A stretch of DNA of 64,000 bases from positions 2,677,001-2,741,000 of the forward strand of contig NZ_CP029761.1 in assembly GCF_006874585.1 (NCBI RefSeq), in the 5' to 3' direction. This document shows positions 17,617 to 26,565 of this stretch, in pieces. Origin of the DNA: Sphingomonas sp. IC081 (lineage in GTDB: Bacteria > Pseudomonadota > Alphaproteobacteria > Sphingomonadales > Sphingomonadaceae). Positions within the stretch are counted from its first letter, which is position 1. Every line of letters begins with the position of its first letter. The notes below the pieces were generated by a model that saw only the letters and a program-made list of their open reading frames with translations, was not told where the DNA came from and did not search any database. The position numbers and the translations under genes were made by a program.

Positions 17617-18291
17617 GTGACCACAGATGCCCCCCCTCCCCCGGTCGCCCTTCGCGACGAACAGGCCGCCGATCCGGCCGCGGAACGGATCTCGACAGCC
17701 AAGATGCCGCGCACCGAGCGCGGCCGCCGCACCTTGCGCAAGCTGCTGGATGCCGCCGCCATCGAATTCGGCGAGCGCGGCTTTCACGAGGCCTCGATCA
17801 CCGGGATCACCCAGCGCGCGGGCACGGCGCTCGGCAGTTTCTACACCTACTTCGATTCGAAGGACGAGATCTTCCGGGCGCTGGTCGACGATCTCAGCGG
17901 CAAGGTGCGCGGTGCCGCGCGCGAGGCCCTGCGCGAACCGCTGCCGGCCCTGGAGACCGAACGCGCGGCGCTGACCGGGTTCCTCGAATTCGCGCGGGCG
18001 CACAAGGAAATCTACCGCATCATCGACGAGTGCGAATTCGTCGACCCCGCCAGCTTCCGGGTCCATTACGAATCGACCGCCCGCCGCATCACCGAGCGCC
18101 TCGGCGAAGGCATGCGTAAGGGCGAACTGCGCGAGGGGCTGGGCGAGGCCCATGCCTGGGCGATCATGGGCATGAACGTCTTCCTCGGCCTGCGCTACGC
18201 CGTCTGGGCCGAGGACATGACCCCCGAGGCCATTGCCGAACTGGCCAACTCGATCCTGCGCGTCGGCATCGCGGCGCCGGACAAGAGTTGA
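17617..18291 (+). CDS. TetR-family transcriptional regulator
   Basis: The 224-residue protein has an N-terminal HTH (GRRTLRKLLDAAAIEFGERG, then ASITGITQRAGTALGSFYTYFDSKDEIF), the classical TetR DNA-binding pattern, and a helical ligand-binding C-terminus. I use the GTG at 17617; AGGAGG lies 14 bases upstream, slightly far, and an ATG at 17704 just before the HTH is an alternative. It is divergent from the TonB receptor gene and probably controls receptor, hydrolase and carrier in response to their substrate. A terminator hairpin follows. Confidence 0.88.
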   Translation: MTTDAPPPPVALRDEQAADPAAERISTAKMPRTERGRRTLRKLLDAAAIEFGERGFHEASITGITQRAGTALGSFYTYFDSKDEIFRALVDDLSGKVRGAAREALREPLPALETERAALTGFLEFARAHKEIYRIIDECEFVDPASFRVHYESTARRITERLGEGMRKGELREGLGEAHAWAIMGMNVFLGLRYAVWAEDMTPEAIAELANSILRVGIAAPDKS

Positions 18292-18322
18292 GCGGGGCTG
18301 AACAGGGCTGAGCGATCGGTTG

Positions 18323-18345
18323 AAAAATGCCCGAGGGGCATTTTT
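18323..18345 (+). terminator. Rho-independent terminator of the TetR gene
   Basis: A 10-bp stem (AAAAATGCCC / GGGCATTTTT) with loop GAG and a terminal T run lies 31 bases after the TetR stop. It directly adjoins the long inverted repeat that begins at 18349. Confidence 0.8.
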
Positions 18346-18348
18346 GGG

Positions 18349-18428
18349 GCGGCACCGGCCCGCTCCCCACCCTACCACCCGCAGGATACTACGTTGGGTG
18401 ATAGGGTGGGGGAGCGGGCCGGTGCCGC
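18349..18428. repeat. Long stem-loop intergenic element, copy 1
   Basis: The arms 18349-18380 and 18396-18428 are complementary over about 32 bp with one bulge and one mismatch. They begin GCGGCACCGGCCC and end GGGCCGGTGCCGC. The 15-base loop contains CAGGATACTACG. A smaller perfect hairpin (AAAATTCGCG / CGCGAATTTT, 18429-18451) adjoins the right side. A related element with the same ends and a similar loop is at 62869-62976. No coding sequence overlaps. Confidence 0.8.
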
Positions 18429-18570
18429 AAAATTCGCGTTTCGCGAATTTTCAAACGGTCTCTGGGCGATCGCCCACGCCGTTAATGGTTGACCGGAAGA
18501 ACCGTCCCCGAACGGGACGCCATTCGTTAACGCGCTGGCAAGTATTTCGCGTTCGCGCGATAAGCGGCGG

Positions 18571-19278
18571 GTGGAAAACATCGTCTCCCCCCGCAAGCGC
18601 TCCCCGATGGGGGCCCGGCTCCTGCTCGCATCGGCAGCCCCGGCCCTGGCCGTGATCGCGGGTGTGCTGATGATCGCCGGCCAGCCGGAACTTTCCGCCA
18701 ATGCCGCCTCGGCCGCCGCCCGGCCCGCCGTGCCGGCCGGGATGGCATCAAAGCCCCGGATTGCGCCTGCCGCGCCCATCGCGCGGGCGCAACCGGCCAA
18801 GCCCGCCGACACGGCCTTCACGGTCAAGCGCATCCTGCCGATCGACGGCCCGATCCGGTACGGCGAATGGCACTGGGACGAGACCGGCGTACCCGCAGGT
18901 CCGATCGTCATCACCGTCGACCTCGATGCCCGCGTGCTCTCGGTGTTCCGCGGCGGCTACGAGATCGGCGCCACCGCCGTCCTGCTCGGCACCGAGGACA
19001 CGCCCACCCCGCTCGGCGTCTTCCCGATCACCGAGAAGGACAAGGACCACGTCTCCAACATCTATACCGGGGCACCGATGCCCTACATGCAGCGGCTGAC
19101 CAACGACGGCATCACCCTGCACGGATCGGAAGTGGCCAAGGGCTACGCCAGCCACGGCTGCGTCGGCATGCCGGACGATTTTGCCGCAAAGCTCTTCGCG
19201 GCCACCCGGCTGGGCGACAAGGTCTACATCACCCGCGGCAAGCAGGCCGGGATCGGCAGCAACCTCGTCGAGAGCTGA
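18571..19278 (+). CDS. L,D-transpeptidase (YkuD domain), membrane-anchored
   Basis: The 235-residue protein has one N-terminal membrane segment (about residues 16-37), an Ala/Pro-rich linker to residue 80 and a YkuD domain. The catalytic motif HGSEVAKGYASHGCVGMP gives His184, His195 and Cys197. Enzymes of this family make 3-3 cross-links in peptidoglycan or attach proteins to it in the periplasm. The frame opens with GTG at 18571; an ATG at 18607 would still keep the anchor. It stands alone, with gene-free DNA upstream and a convergent tilS downstream. It is simpler than the second L,D-transpeptidase at 52716, which carries peptidoglycan-binding parts. Confidence 0.88.
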   Translation: MENIVSPRKRSPMGARLLLASAAPALAVIAGVLMIAGQPELSANAASAAARPAVPAGMASKPRIAPAAPIARAQPAKPADTAFTVKRILPIDGPIRYGEWHWDETGVPAGPIVITVDLDARVLSVFRGGYEIGATAVLLGTEDTPTPLGVFPITEKDKDHVSNIYTGAPMPYMQRLTNDGITLHGSEVAKGYASHGCVGMPDDFAAKLFAATRLGDKVYITRGKQAGIGSNLVES

Positions 19279-19294
19279 GCCCGGAGGCCGTGAA

Positions 19295-19335
19295 GGGCCG
19301 AACGGCCTGAAATTCCGGTTTCCGAAATTCGGCCC
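19295..19335. terminator. Bidirectional terminator-like hairpin
   Basis: The arms GGGCCGAA (19295-19302) and TTCGGCCC (19328-19335) enclose a second imperfect hairpin (AATTCCGG / CCGAAATT). It lies between the convergent L,D-transpeptidase and tilS genes. Confidence 0.5.
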
Positions 19336-19341
19336 CTCAAA

Positions 19342-20337
19342 TCAGCGCCGGGCCGCGCGCACCGGGGCCCTGGCAAAACTCCACCCCCCGGCATTGGGAC
19401 GCACCACCAGTTCGCCGATCGAGGCGGGACGCCCTTCCTGGAGCGAATCCAGCAGCCTTGCCACGGCGCTGCCGCGCGGTTCGCCGCCGCCGAGTTCGGT
19501 GACGCATCGCGCCAGGACCCGCAGCACCACCGCACGCGGTGCCTGCGGGCGGTAGCGCAGCCCCATCGGCTCCTTCTTCACGCAGGAACGCCATTCGAGC
19601 GCAGCCATCCACTCGAGCGCGGCATCCGCATCGGCGAGATGTTCGGCACTGCGCGCCACGGCGGCAACGTCCAGCCACTCGGCCCCGGCCAGCGCCTTGC
19701 GGATCCGCACGCGGTCGTAACGATCGTCGCGGTTGCTGGGGTCCTGCGCGGCTTCGACACCGGCAGCCTCGACCACTTCGGCCAGTTCCGCGCGGCGCCA
19801 GTCCAGCAGCGGGCGCAGCAAGGGAAACGCGGTTTCCGGCACCCTGCCACGGCTCCGCGTGCCCGCCAGCCCGGCGACCCCGCTGCCCCGGTTGAGCCGC
19901 ATGAGCAGCGTCTCGGCCTGGTCGTCGGCATGGTGCGCGCTCGCCAGCGCGGCGATGCCGCGCTCCGCCATCCATGCCGCCATCGCCGCATACCGCGCCG
20001 CCCGCGCCTCGGCCTGGACGTTGCCCGGCGCCACGGTGACGGCGAGCACCGCATGGGGCACGCCAAGGCGCGCGCACAGGCCCGCGACATCGGCCGCCTC
20101 GCGCGCGCTTTCAGCACGCAGGCGGTGGTCGACCGTCGCCGCCTCGACCCGTCCGGGCAAGGCGGCGCTCGCCAGCAGCAGCAGCGCCAGACTGTCCGGC
20201 CCGCCCGACACCGCGACGCCAAGCCGCAGCGCGGGATCGTGCGTGCCTTCCGGCCAGATCGCCGCCAGCCCCGCGCGGAAGCGACCGAGCGCTTCCGCCT
20301 GCGGGATCAATGCGGGCTCAGGAGCAGGTGAGTCCAT
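19342..20337 (-). CDS. tilS: tRNA(Ile)-lysidine synthase
   Basis: The 331-residue enzyme converts the anticodon cytidine of tRNA-Ile(CAU) to lysidine, using ATP and lysine, so that AUA codons are read correctly. The PP-loop motif SGGPDS is at residues 44-49. Further family blocks are ATVDHRLRAESAREA, ASAHHADDQAETLLMRLNRGSG and RPLLDWRRAEL. The C-terminal part is short compared with the E. coli enzyme, as is common in alphaproteobacteria. The ATG at 20337 overlaps the end of cpoB by 20 bases, so the two are co-transcribed. ftsH, which often follows tilS in this group, is not here; a convergent gene follows instead. Confidence 0.93.
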   Translation of the reverse strand: MDSPAPEPALIPQAEALGRFRAGLAAIWPEGTHDPALRLGVAVSGGPDSLALLLLASAALPGRVEAATVDHRLRAESAREAADVAGLCARLGVPHAVLAVTVAPGNVQAEARAARYAAMAAWMAERGIAALASAHHADDQAETLLMRLNRGSGVAGLAGTRSRGRVPETAFPLLRPLLDWRRAELAEVVEAAGVEAAQDPSNRDDRYDRVRIRKALAGAEWLDVAAVARSAEHLADADAALEWMAALEWRSCVKKEPMGLRYRPQAPRAVVLRVLARCVTELGGGEPRGSAVARLLDSLQEGRPASIGELVVRPNAGGWSFARAPVRAARR

Positions 20338-21331
20338 TGCGCGTGGAATCGTAGAGGCCCTTGAGGCGGCCCGCCGCCTCGCTCGCATAAGTCTCGCTGA
20401 ACTCGGCCAGCACGATGCAGGCGCGCTTGGTGTCCTTGATCTGCTTCATCGACACCGCGAGGTAGAGCAGGCTGTCGGGCGCACGATCGCCGCGCTTGTC
20501 GGCCTGGTAGTTCTGGACGAACCACTTGGCGGCTTCCAGCGGCTTGCCGTCGTCGAGATAGGCGCGGCCGAGCAGGTTGCGGCCCCAGCTGACGCGGGCG
20601 TGCCGGGGATACTTCTCGAGGTAGAGCTTCAGCTGCTGCTGCGCCTCGGGATAGAACTTGGCTTCCCACAGGCGGAACCCATAGGAATATTCGTCATCCG
20701 CCGCATCCGCGGTCTGCGGCTTGACCACCGCCTTGACCGCATCGATCCGCGAATCGGAGGGCGCGGCCGGACGCACCTGCGCCGCGGGCTTGAGCGTGGG
20801 CTGGCCAGATGCGGGCCCGGAGGCCGGAGTGGCGGCCGGAGTGGTAGCGGGCGCATTCATCGCCGAGAGGTTCGACGAGGAAGCGCTCGGCGCGGCCATG
20901 CCGCTGTCCATCGGCGGCGGCACGCTGGCCGCCAGCTTGGCTTCGAGCTGGTTGATGCGGTTGGTGTTCTGCTCCACTTGCGCGGTCAGGCTGCGCATCT
21001 GCGTCTCGAGCGCATCCATGCGCACCAGCACGTCGCTCACCGGCGAGGTCGCGGGCTGGCCGAGCGCAGGCGTCGGCGCGGCGGCGGGGCCGGTGATTTC
21101 CGGCGCAAAATACTTGCCGTCACCGCCCGGGAAAACCTTGCGCTGGAGCGCGCGCACTTCGGATTCGACTTTCTTGAGGCGCGCGTCGGTGCCGGCATCC
21201 TGCGCCTGTGCGGGCAGGCTCAGGCCGACCAGCGCCAGCGCGACAGTGCCGGTGGCGGCAAGGCGCATCCGGCGAACGGTAATCAGGGAAAGCGCCTTTG
21301 CGGCGCGCTGCGACCCCAGTGAAGAAAACAT
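20318..21331 (-). CDS. cpoB: Tol-Pal system accessory protein (YbgF/CpoB)
   Basis: The 337-residue periplasmic protein has an N-terminal leader (cleaved near PAQA-QDAG), an early coiled coil (ARLKKVESEVRALQRKV; MDALETQMRSLTAQVEQNTNRINQLEAK), a Pro/Ala-rich linker and a C-terminal TPR domain (YSYGFRLWEAKFYPEAQQQL onward). It coordinates peptidoglycan synthesis with outer-membrane constriction at division. tolQRAB and pal are not in the window. The first in-frame ATG (21331) gives a long leader; MRLAATGT about 20 residues in is an alternative. Confidence 0.88.
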   Translation of the reverse strand: MFSSLGSQRAAKALSLITVRRMRLAATGTVALALVGLSLPAQAQDAGTDARLKKVESEVRALQRKVFPGGDGKYFAPEITGPAAAPTPALGQPATSPVSDVLVRMDALETQMRSLTAQVEQNTNRINQLEAKLAASVPPPMDSGMAAPSASSSNLSAMNAPATTPAATPASGPASGQPTLKPAAQVRPAAPSDSRIDAVKAVVKPQTADAADDEYSYGFRLWEAKFYPEAQQQLKLYLEKYPRHARVSWGRNLLGRAYLDDGKPLEAAKWFVQNYQADKRGDRAPDSLLYLAVSMKQIKDTKRACIVLAEFSETYASEAAGRLKGLYDSTRNGLTCS

Positions 21332-21540
21332 TGCCTAATCATCTCCGTCTCGGGCCGCGCCCGCTGACACGTCATCAAGCCCGGCCCTTGAAGCCCCGCC
21401 TCTCAAGCGCATTCCCGCCTGCGAGTGCGCCATCGGGCGGCGCCGGCCGCAGCCGTCCTGGACCTTCGGGGCCGAACCGCACATTAACCAAGCCTCTCCG
21501 GCTAGGGGTGCCGGAAGATCCCCGCCCTGTCGAGGCGGGC

Positions 21541-22548
21541 TCAGTCGGAAGTCGTGGAAAGCGGCGAAGGCGCCGCCACCGGGGCGCTCACGCCCCCGGC
21601 CGCAGGCGCGGCAACCTCGCCCGCAGTCAGCGGCACCGAGGCGCCGCTGGCCGGACGCCGCCCGGGCACGCGGGGGGCCGCGGCCTGCGGAGCAGGGGAA
21701 GCCGCGCCGGAAGCCGCATTCGGGGCGCCGCTGGCGGCAGCCTGCGGATGGGAACGCGCGTCGAGGTCCGCCGGGGTCAGCGACACGCCCGACATCGTCA
21801 TCGGCTTGTCGGCCAGTGCCGGGATCGCCCGGCCGCCCACCGTCAGCGCCAGCGCATCGGGTCGGCCGGTGCGCAGCTGCGGCGCCTGGGCGTCCTGCGG
21901 CACGGTCCAGCTTTCACCCTTCTTGAGTTCGGTCTCGACCAGGCGCTTGCCGCTGCCGTCGGTGACACGCAGCCAGACGCCGTCCTGGGTCGCGGTCAGC
22001 ACCACTGGCCCCGTCGCAGGCGCGGGCGCCTGGGGTGCGGCGGGCACCGGCACGGCCACCCTGGTCGGCGCCGGGGCGGGCTTGGGCGAAAGCAGGTCGG
22101 GCAGCTTGCCCTCGGGCGAGAGATAGCTGCCCCAGAACACCACCAGCAGCACGATCACCACCAGCGCGCCGCCACCGGCAAGCCAGGCCAGCCGCGCCGA
22201 AGGCACGCGCGCCGGGTCGCCCGGTTCGAAATGCGGCACCACCACCTGCTCGCGGCCGCCTTCGGCTTCGAGCTGACGGCGCACGATCTCGGCGATTTCC
22301 TTCTCGTCGAGGCCCAGCGTGCGGGCATAGGCACGCGAGAAGCCGACCGCATAAGTACGCGCGGCAAGGTCGCCGAGCCGGTCTTCCTCGATCGCGGCGA
22401 GATGACGCTCGGCGATCTTGGTCTGGGCGGCGATATCGGCGCGCGTCAGCCCGGCGGCCTCGCGCGCACGGACGAGCACCGTACCTATGGTCGTCGTCGC
22501 CTGCTTGCCAGCCTGCTCGATCGCTTCTTGATTCTCGACGTGTTCCAT
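21541..22548 (-). CDS. RodZ-like HTH/DUF4115 membrane protein
   Basis: The 335-residue protein has an N-terminal XRE-type HTH (IGTVLVRAREAAGLTRADIA; KIAERHLAAIEEDRLGDL, about residues 20-75), a single membrane segment (residues 119-141) and a periplasmic Pro/Ala-rich tail with a DUF4115-like domain (GVWLRVTDGSGKRLVETELKKG). This is the RodZ layout, which links MreB to the elongation machinery and cell shape. The C-terminal tail beyond residue 260 is low-complexity. It lies between cpoB and ptsP on the same strand, with gene-free spacers of about 200 bases on both sides. Confidence 0.85.
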   Translation of the reverse strand: MEHVENQEAIEQAGKQATTTIGTVLVRAREAAGLTRADIAAQTKIAERHLAAIEEDRLGDLAARTYAVGFSRAYARTLGLDEKEIAEIVRRQLEAEGGREQVVVPHFEPGDPARVPSARLAWLAGGGALVVIVLLVVFWGSYLSPEGKLPDLLSPKPAPAPTRVAVPVPAAPQAPAPATGPVVLTATQDGVWLRVTDGSGKRLVETELKKGESWTVPQDAQAPQLRTGRPDALALTVGGRAIPALADKPMTMSGVSLTPADLDARSHPQAAASGAPNAASGAASPAPQAAAPRVPGRRPASGASVPLTAGEVAAPAAGGVSAPVAAPSPLSTTSD

Positions 22549-22741
22549 TCCGCTCCCGAGGGGAATTCGCTAAAAATGACAATTCCGGGTCCGGATCGTT
22601 TCCAAACCGGGCACGTCCCCAAAGTCAATCGGGGACGAGACCGTTGTCCCGGAATTCTGCGGCGGATGCGACCCCGTTCACGCCGAGTAACATTCCTTCA
22701 AGACGAAGCGGTGTCAATCGGCACCGCGGCCTAGCCCCCGA

Positions 22742-25018
22742 TCAATCGACAGCGATGTCGCGCGCGGCGGCCCAGGCCGTGAGTTCCGCGCGCAGATCGA
22801 CCGGCGGCTGGGCCAGCCACTGCGCCACCGCCGCCTCGATCTCGGCAAGGTCGACCTTGCCGATCAGGTCCTTGATCGGGCCGACCGAGGCCGGAGTGAT
22901 CGACAGGCGGTGGATGCCGATGCCGAGCAAGGCCAGCGCCTCCAGACGGCGCCCGCCCATCTCGCCGCAGACGGCGATGTCGACATTGTGACCCTCGCAG
23001 CTTTTCACCACGCGGCGCAGGAAGCGCAGGATCGCCGGGCTCATCCAGTCGTAACGCTCGGCCAGCTTCGGGTTCGAACGATCCGCCGCGAAGAGGAACT
23101 GGGTCAGGTCGTTGGTGCCGATCGAGAGGAACGAGATCTTCGGCGCCAGCACGTCGAGCTGCTCGGCAAGGGCCGGCACTTCCAGCATGACGCCGTAATG
23201 GATCGCCTCGGGCAGCACTTTCTTCTGCTTGCGCAGATAGGCCAGCTGGCCCTCGAACACCGCCTTGGCGGCATCGAACTCCCAGGGCTCGGCCACCAGC
23301 GGGAACATCACGTGCAGCACGCGCCCCGCCGCCGCTTCCAGCAGCGCCCGCGCCTGGACCTTGAGCAGCCCCTCGCGCTCGAGCGCGACCCGCAGCGCGC
23401 GCCAGCCCATCGCCGGGTTTTCCTCACCCTCGCCGTCGTCGTGGCGCAAGTAGGGCAAGGTCTTGTCGCCGCCGATGTCGACCGTGCGGAACTTCACCGG
23501 CCGGTCGCCCGCCGCATCCATGACATCGCGGTAGAGCCGGGTCTGGCGCTCGCGCGAGGGCAAGGTGGCGGAGACGAGGAACTGGAACTCGGTGCGGAAC
23601 AGGCCGATGCCGTCGGCGCCGGTCATCGTCAGGTTGGCCAGATCGTCGCGCAGGCCGGCATTGATCATGACCTGCACGCGGGTGCCGTCACGCGTGGTGG
23701 GATGCACGTCGCGCAGCGCCGCATAGGCGGCCTGACGCTCGCGGCTCTTGGCAAAACGCGCCTCGAAGGCCTCGGTCACCCCGGCGGGCGGGCGCACCAT
23801 CGCGCTGGCCTGATCGGCATCGAGCAGCAGCTGGTCCCCCTCGCGCACCACCCCGCGCAGCCCGCGCACGCGGCCCAGCACCGGAATGCCCATGGCCCGC
23901 GCAACGATGACGACGTGGCTGGTCAGCGAGCCTTCCTCGAGGATCACGCCCTTGAGGCGGCGCTTGTCGTATTCGAGCAGTTCGGCCGGGCCAAGGTTGC
24001 GCGCGATCAGGATCGCGTCGTTCCTGAGGCCCATCGAGGCGGCGGTGCCGAGCTGGCCGGAAACGATGCGCAGCAGCCGGTTCGCGAGATCCTCCAGATC
24101 GTGCATGCGGTCCGCCAGCAACGGATCGTCGATCTGGCGCATGCGCATGCGGGTGCGCTGCTGCACCCGCTCGATCGCGGCTTCGGCGGTCAGGCCGGAA
24201 TCGATCGCCTCGTTGATCCGCCGCGTCCAGCCCTCGTCGTAGGCGAACATGCGGTAGGTCTCGAGCACTTCCTCATGCTCGCCGCCGACACCGAACTCGG
24301 CCTGGCTGGCCATGCGGTCGATCTGCTCGCGCATCTTGTCGAAGGCAAGGATCACCCGCTGGCGCTCGGCCTCGGTATCCTCGGCGACGATATGCTCGAT
24401 GTTGACGCGCGGCTGGTGGTAGACCGCCACGCCCGAGGCGAGCCCCTTGACCAGCGCCAGCCCGCGCAGTTGCTGCGACCCCGACGTCAACGAGCCGGGC
24501 GCGTTGACGTCCTCCTCGTCGACCAGATCGGCATTGGTGATCATCTCGGCCAGCACCATCGCGACCGTCTGCAGGGCCTCGATCTCGACTTCCTCGTAGC
24601 GGCGCGGCTCGACGTGCTGGACGCAGAGCACGCCCACCGCCCGCTCGCGCCGCACGATCGGCACGCCGGCGAACGAGTGGAACTTGTCCTCCCCGGTTTC
24701 GGGCCGATAGGAAAAGTCAGGATGCGCCGCCGCTTCGGCGAGGTTCAGCGTCTCGATCCGGTCGGCGATCGAGCCCACCAGGCCTTCACCCACCGCCATG
24801 CGGGTGACATGCACGGCTTCCTGCGCGAGACCGCGCGTGGCGAAGAGTTCGAGCATGCCCTCGCGCAGCAGGTAGACCGAGCAGACCTCGCTATGGAGGC
24901 TCTCGCCGATCACTTCCACCACGTTGTTGAGCTTGGATTGCGCGTGATTACGCGACGCCATGACCTCGTGGAGGCTGGTGAGGATGTTCCGGGCTGCTTC
25001 GACGGCTCCGCTGGTCAT
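22742..25018 (-). CDS. ptsP: PEP-protein phosphotransferase, nitrogen-type EI (PtsP)
   Basis: The 758-residue protein has an N-terminal GAF domain (to about residue 165) and the full enzyme I body. The phospho-His domain carries GSLTSHVVIVARAMGIPVLG with the active His; the PEP-binding barrel carries MFPLVAEPWEFDAAK, SIGTNDLTQF and VCGEMGG. It passes phosphate from PEP to NPr and so feeds the nitrogen-related PTS, which in alphaproteobacteria affects (p)ppGpp and metabolism. The ATG at 25018 is chosen over one six codons upstream. The carrier NPr and EIIA genes are not in the window. Confidence 0.94.
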   Translation of the reverse strand: MTSGAVEAARNILTSLHEVMASRNHAQSKLNNVVEVIGESLHSEVCSVYLLREGMLELFATRGLAQEAVHVTRMAVGEGLVGSIADRIETLNLAEAAAHPDFSYRPETGEDKFHSFAGVPIVRRERAVGVLCVQHVEPRRYEEVEIEALQTVAMVLAEMITNADLVDEEDVNAPGSLTSGSQQLRGLALVKGLASGVAVYHQPRVNIEHIVAEDTEAERQRVILAFDKMREQIDRMASQAEFGVGGEHEEVLETYRMFAYDEGWTRRINEAIDSGLTAEAAIERVQQRTRMRMRQIDDPLLADRMHDLEDLANRLLRIVSGQLGTAASMGLRNDAILIARNLGPAELLEYDKRRLKGVILEEGSLTSHVVIVARAMGIPVLGRVRGLRGVVREGDQLLLDADQASAMVRPPAGVTEAFEARFAKSRERQAAYAALRDVHPTTRDGTRVQVMINAGLRDDLANLTMTGADGIGLFRTEFQFLVSATLPSRERQTRLYRDVMDAAGDRPVKFRTVDIGGDKTLPYLRHDDGEGEENPAMGWRALRVALEREGLLKVQARALLEAAAGRVLHVMFPLVAEPWEFDAAKAVFEGQLAYLRKQKKVLPEAIHYGVMLEVPALAEQLDVLAPKISFLSIGTNDLTQFLFAADRSNPKLAERYDWMSPAILRFLRRVVKSCEGHNVDIAVCGEMGGRRLEALALLGIGIHRLSITPASVGPIKDLIGKVDLAEIEAAVAQWLAQPPVDLRAELTAWAAARDIAVD

Positions 25019-25184
25019 GGGACCCGCGTAACCCAAAGCGCGCGCTTTGCAAACGCGCCGAACCGATGAAATGGGCTGTTATCGGAGAATTTCCGCCTGC
25101 TGGGCCGATTAAAGGATGGCAAGCGGCGGCAGCGCGCCTCGCTGGCGCGGAGAGGCGGCCCCGGCGGCCCCGTCACAAGCGTAC

Positions 25185-25210
25185 GGCGGCACCTCAGGGA
25201 AGGTGCCGCC
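25185..25210 (-). terminator. Terminator-like hairpin after the small DUF465 gene
   Basis: A perfect 10-bp stem (GGCGGCACCT / AGGTGCCGCC) with a 6-base loop lies 21 bases past the stop of the minus-strand gene at 25232. No T run follows. The rest of 25019-25231 holds no gene that I can see. Confidence 0.55.
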
Positions 25211-25231
25211 GCCGACACTTGGGAACTGCGC

Positions 25232-25387
25232 TCAGTGGCGCGACATTTCCTCCTTGAGCTTAAGCTTTCGCTTCTTGAGGGCCTGGATCATCACGGCGTC
25301 AGGCATCGGGCGGCTCAATTCGTCATGAAGCTGTCTTTCAAGACCGGCATGTTTGAGCTGCAGCGCGCTGACGTGTGGAGTATCCAT
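25232..25387 (-). CDS. DUF465 (YdcH-like) small protein A
   Basis: The 51-residue product fits the DUF465/YdcH pattern: HVSALQLKHAGLERQLHDELSRP followed by a basic LKKRKLKLKEEMSRH end, likely a two-helix coiled-coil hairpin. The ATG at 25387 is chosen because AGGAG lies 8 bases upstream; the nearer ATG at 25393 would be only 2 bases from that site. A second DUF465 gene is divergent, about 310 bases away. Function of the family is unknown. Confidence 0.8.
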   Translation of the reverse strand: MDTPHVSALQLKHAGLERQLHDELSRPMPDAVMIQALKKRKLKLKEEMSRH

Positions 25388-25698
25388 GGACATTTCTCCT
25401 CTTCTCCGGGGGGTGGGCCGCACCCAATCCAGCCATCAAATGGGCTGAAGGCCGGAAATACCCGACGACCGAATGTTCTTTTTGCTGCCTTTGGGGCCGG
25501 CCTTGGAGCACGCCCCCGCGGACAACGTCTGGCGACTCGGCATCGTGTCGATGCGGCGCAAAACGGATCGAACCACATTCGCGGCATCTTGCGAAGATGG
25601 CGAATGCTTCATATCGGTGAACTGCGAGCTGCCTGCGCCGAGCGGGACGCTCCCAGACACCCATTCAGAACGGCCATTCGAGACTAGGGAATTCCGGC

Positions 25699-25896
25699 GT
25701 GACCGAAGAGGAAATGCGCAAGCGCCTGGAAATACTCAGGATCGAGCACCGCGATCTCGATGCCGCGATCGATGCCCTGAATACCGCCGGGGCCGGCGAC
25801 CAGTTGCAGATCGCCCGCCTGAAAAAACGCAAGCTGCGCCTGAAGGACCAGATTTCGGTGATCGAGGACTACCTGATCCCCGACATCATCGCGTGA
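25699..25896 (+). CDS. DUF465 (YdcH-like) small protein B
   Basis: The 65-residue protein is acidic at the N-terminus (MTEEEMRKRLEILRIEHRDL) and ends with ARLKKRKLRLKDQISVIEDY, the conserved basic helix of DUF465. It is clearly a paralogue of the 51-residue protein at 25232. The start is GTG with a weak AGGGAA upstream. The spacer to the divergent paralogue, 25424-25698, holds no recognisable gene. Confidence 0.8.
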   Translation: MTEEEMRKRLEILRIEHRDLDAAIDALNTAGAGDQLQIARLKKRKLRLKDQISVIEDYLIPDIIA

Positions 25897-26071
25897 CCGG
25901 GCGTGATCGGGGCCGCTGCGGCACGGCCGTAGACGCAAGGCTCGCCCGGCGGTTGCGGACCGCGCGCAAAAAAACCGATCGTTCCGTTCCTGAACATCGG
26001 GGAAAATAGCCTAGAATAGGCCCAGCCGGCCCGTTGCAGTGGCGCCGGCATTCGGAAATATCGGGCAGAGT

Positions 26072-26545
26072 ATGTCGACCCCTTCCCCCATCAATCCGCG
26101 CATCGTCGAGGCCCTGTACCGCGAGGCCCTGCTGCTTTCCGACGACGTTCGCCAGACCTTTGCCCTGCCCTACCAGGCCCCGCAGCAAGCCCCGCACCCG
26201 ATCGAGGGCGATCTTGCCCGCGTCGCCCTGTCCAGCGAGGGCCTGCGCACGACCACCCGGATGATGCACGCGATTGCCTGGCTGCTGCACCACCGGTCCT
26301 ATTTCATGGGCGAAATCAGCGAATTGCAGCTCAGGCGCAATGGCCGCCTGTCGGCCGTCATGCGCCAGTCGGACGCCCGCCACCTGGCCCTGCTGGAGCC
26401 TTCCGTCGTCGCCCTGGTGGAGACCACCCGCCGCTTCTACGACCGCCTGCTAAGGCTTGAAGGCAGCTGGAAACTCACCGGCGACAGCCCCGCAAGCGCC
26501 ATCCAGCAGCTGCGCGAGCGGATCGAGCGCCGCCTCGCCGGCTGA
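26072..26545 (+). CDS. DUF1465 family protein, RcdA-like
   Basis: The 157-residue helical protein matches DUF1465, the family of Caulobacter RcdA, an adaptor that helps ClpXP degrade CtrA and other regulators during the cell cycle. Visible blocks are LYREALLLSDDVRQTF near the N-terminus, TTRMMHAIAWLLHHRSYF in the middle and VALVETTRRFYDRLLRL near the end. The ATG at 26072 is preferred over one 11 codons upstream. It follows DUF465 protein B on the same strand after 175 bases. The adaptor role is known for the family and assumed here. Confidence 0.8.
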   Translation: MSTPSPINPRIVEALYREALLLSDDVRQTFALPYQAPQQAPHPIEGDLARVALSSEGLRTTTRMMHAIAWLLHHRSYFMGEISELQLRRNGRLSAVMRQSDARHLALLEPSVVALVETTRRFYDRLLRLEGSWKLTGDSPASAIQQLRERIERRLAG

Positions 26546-26565
26546 CCGCGAGAAACGCCCCGAAC

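Noticed and set aside
21298..22734. 478-codon plus-strand frame opposite the RodZ-like gene
   Set aside because: Arg/His/Gly-rich sequence typical of antisense frames in GC-rich DNA; the minus strand has HTH, membrane and DUF4115 features.
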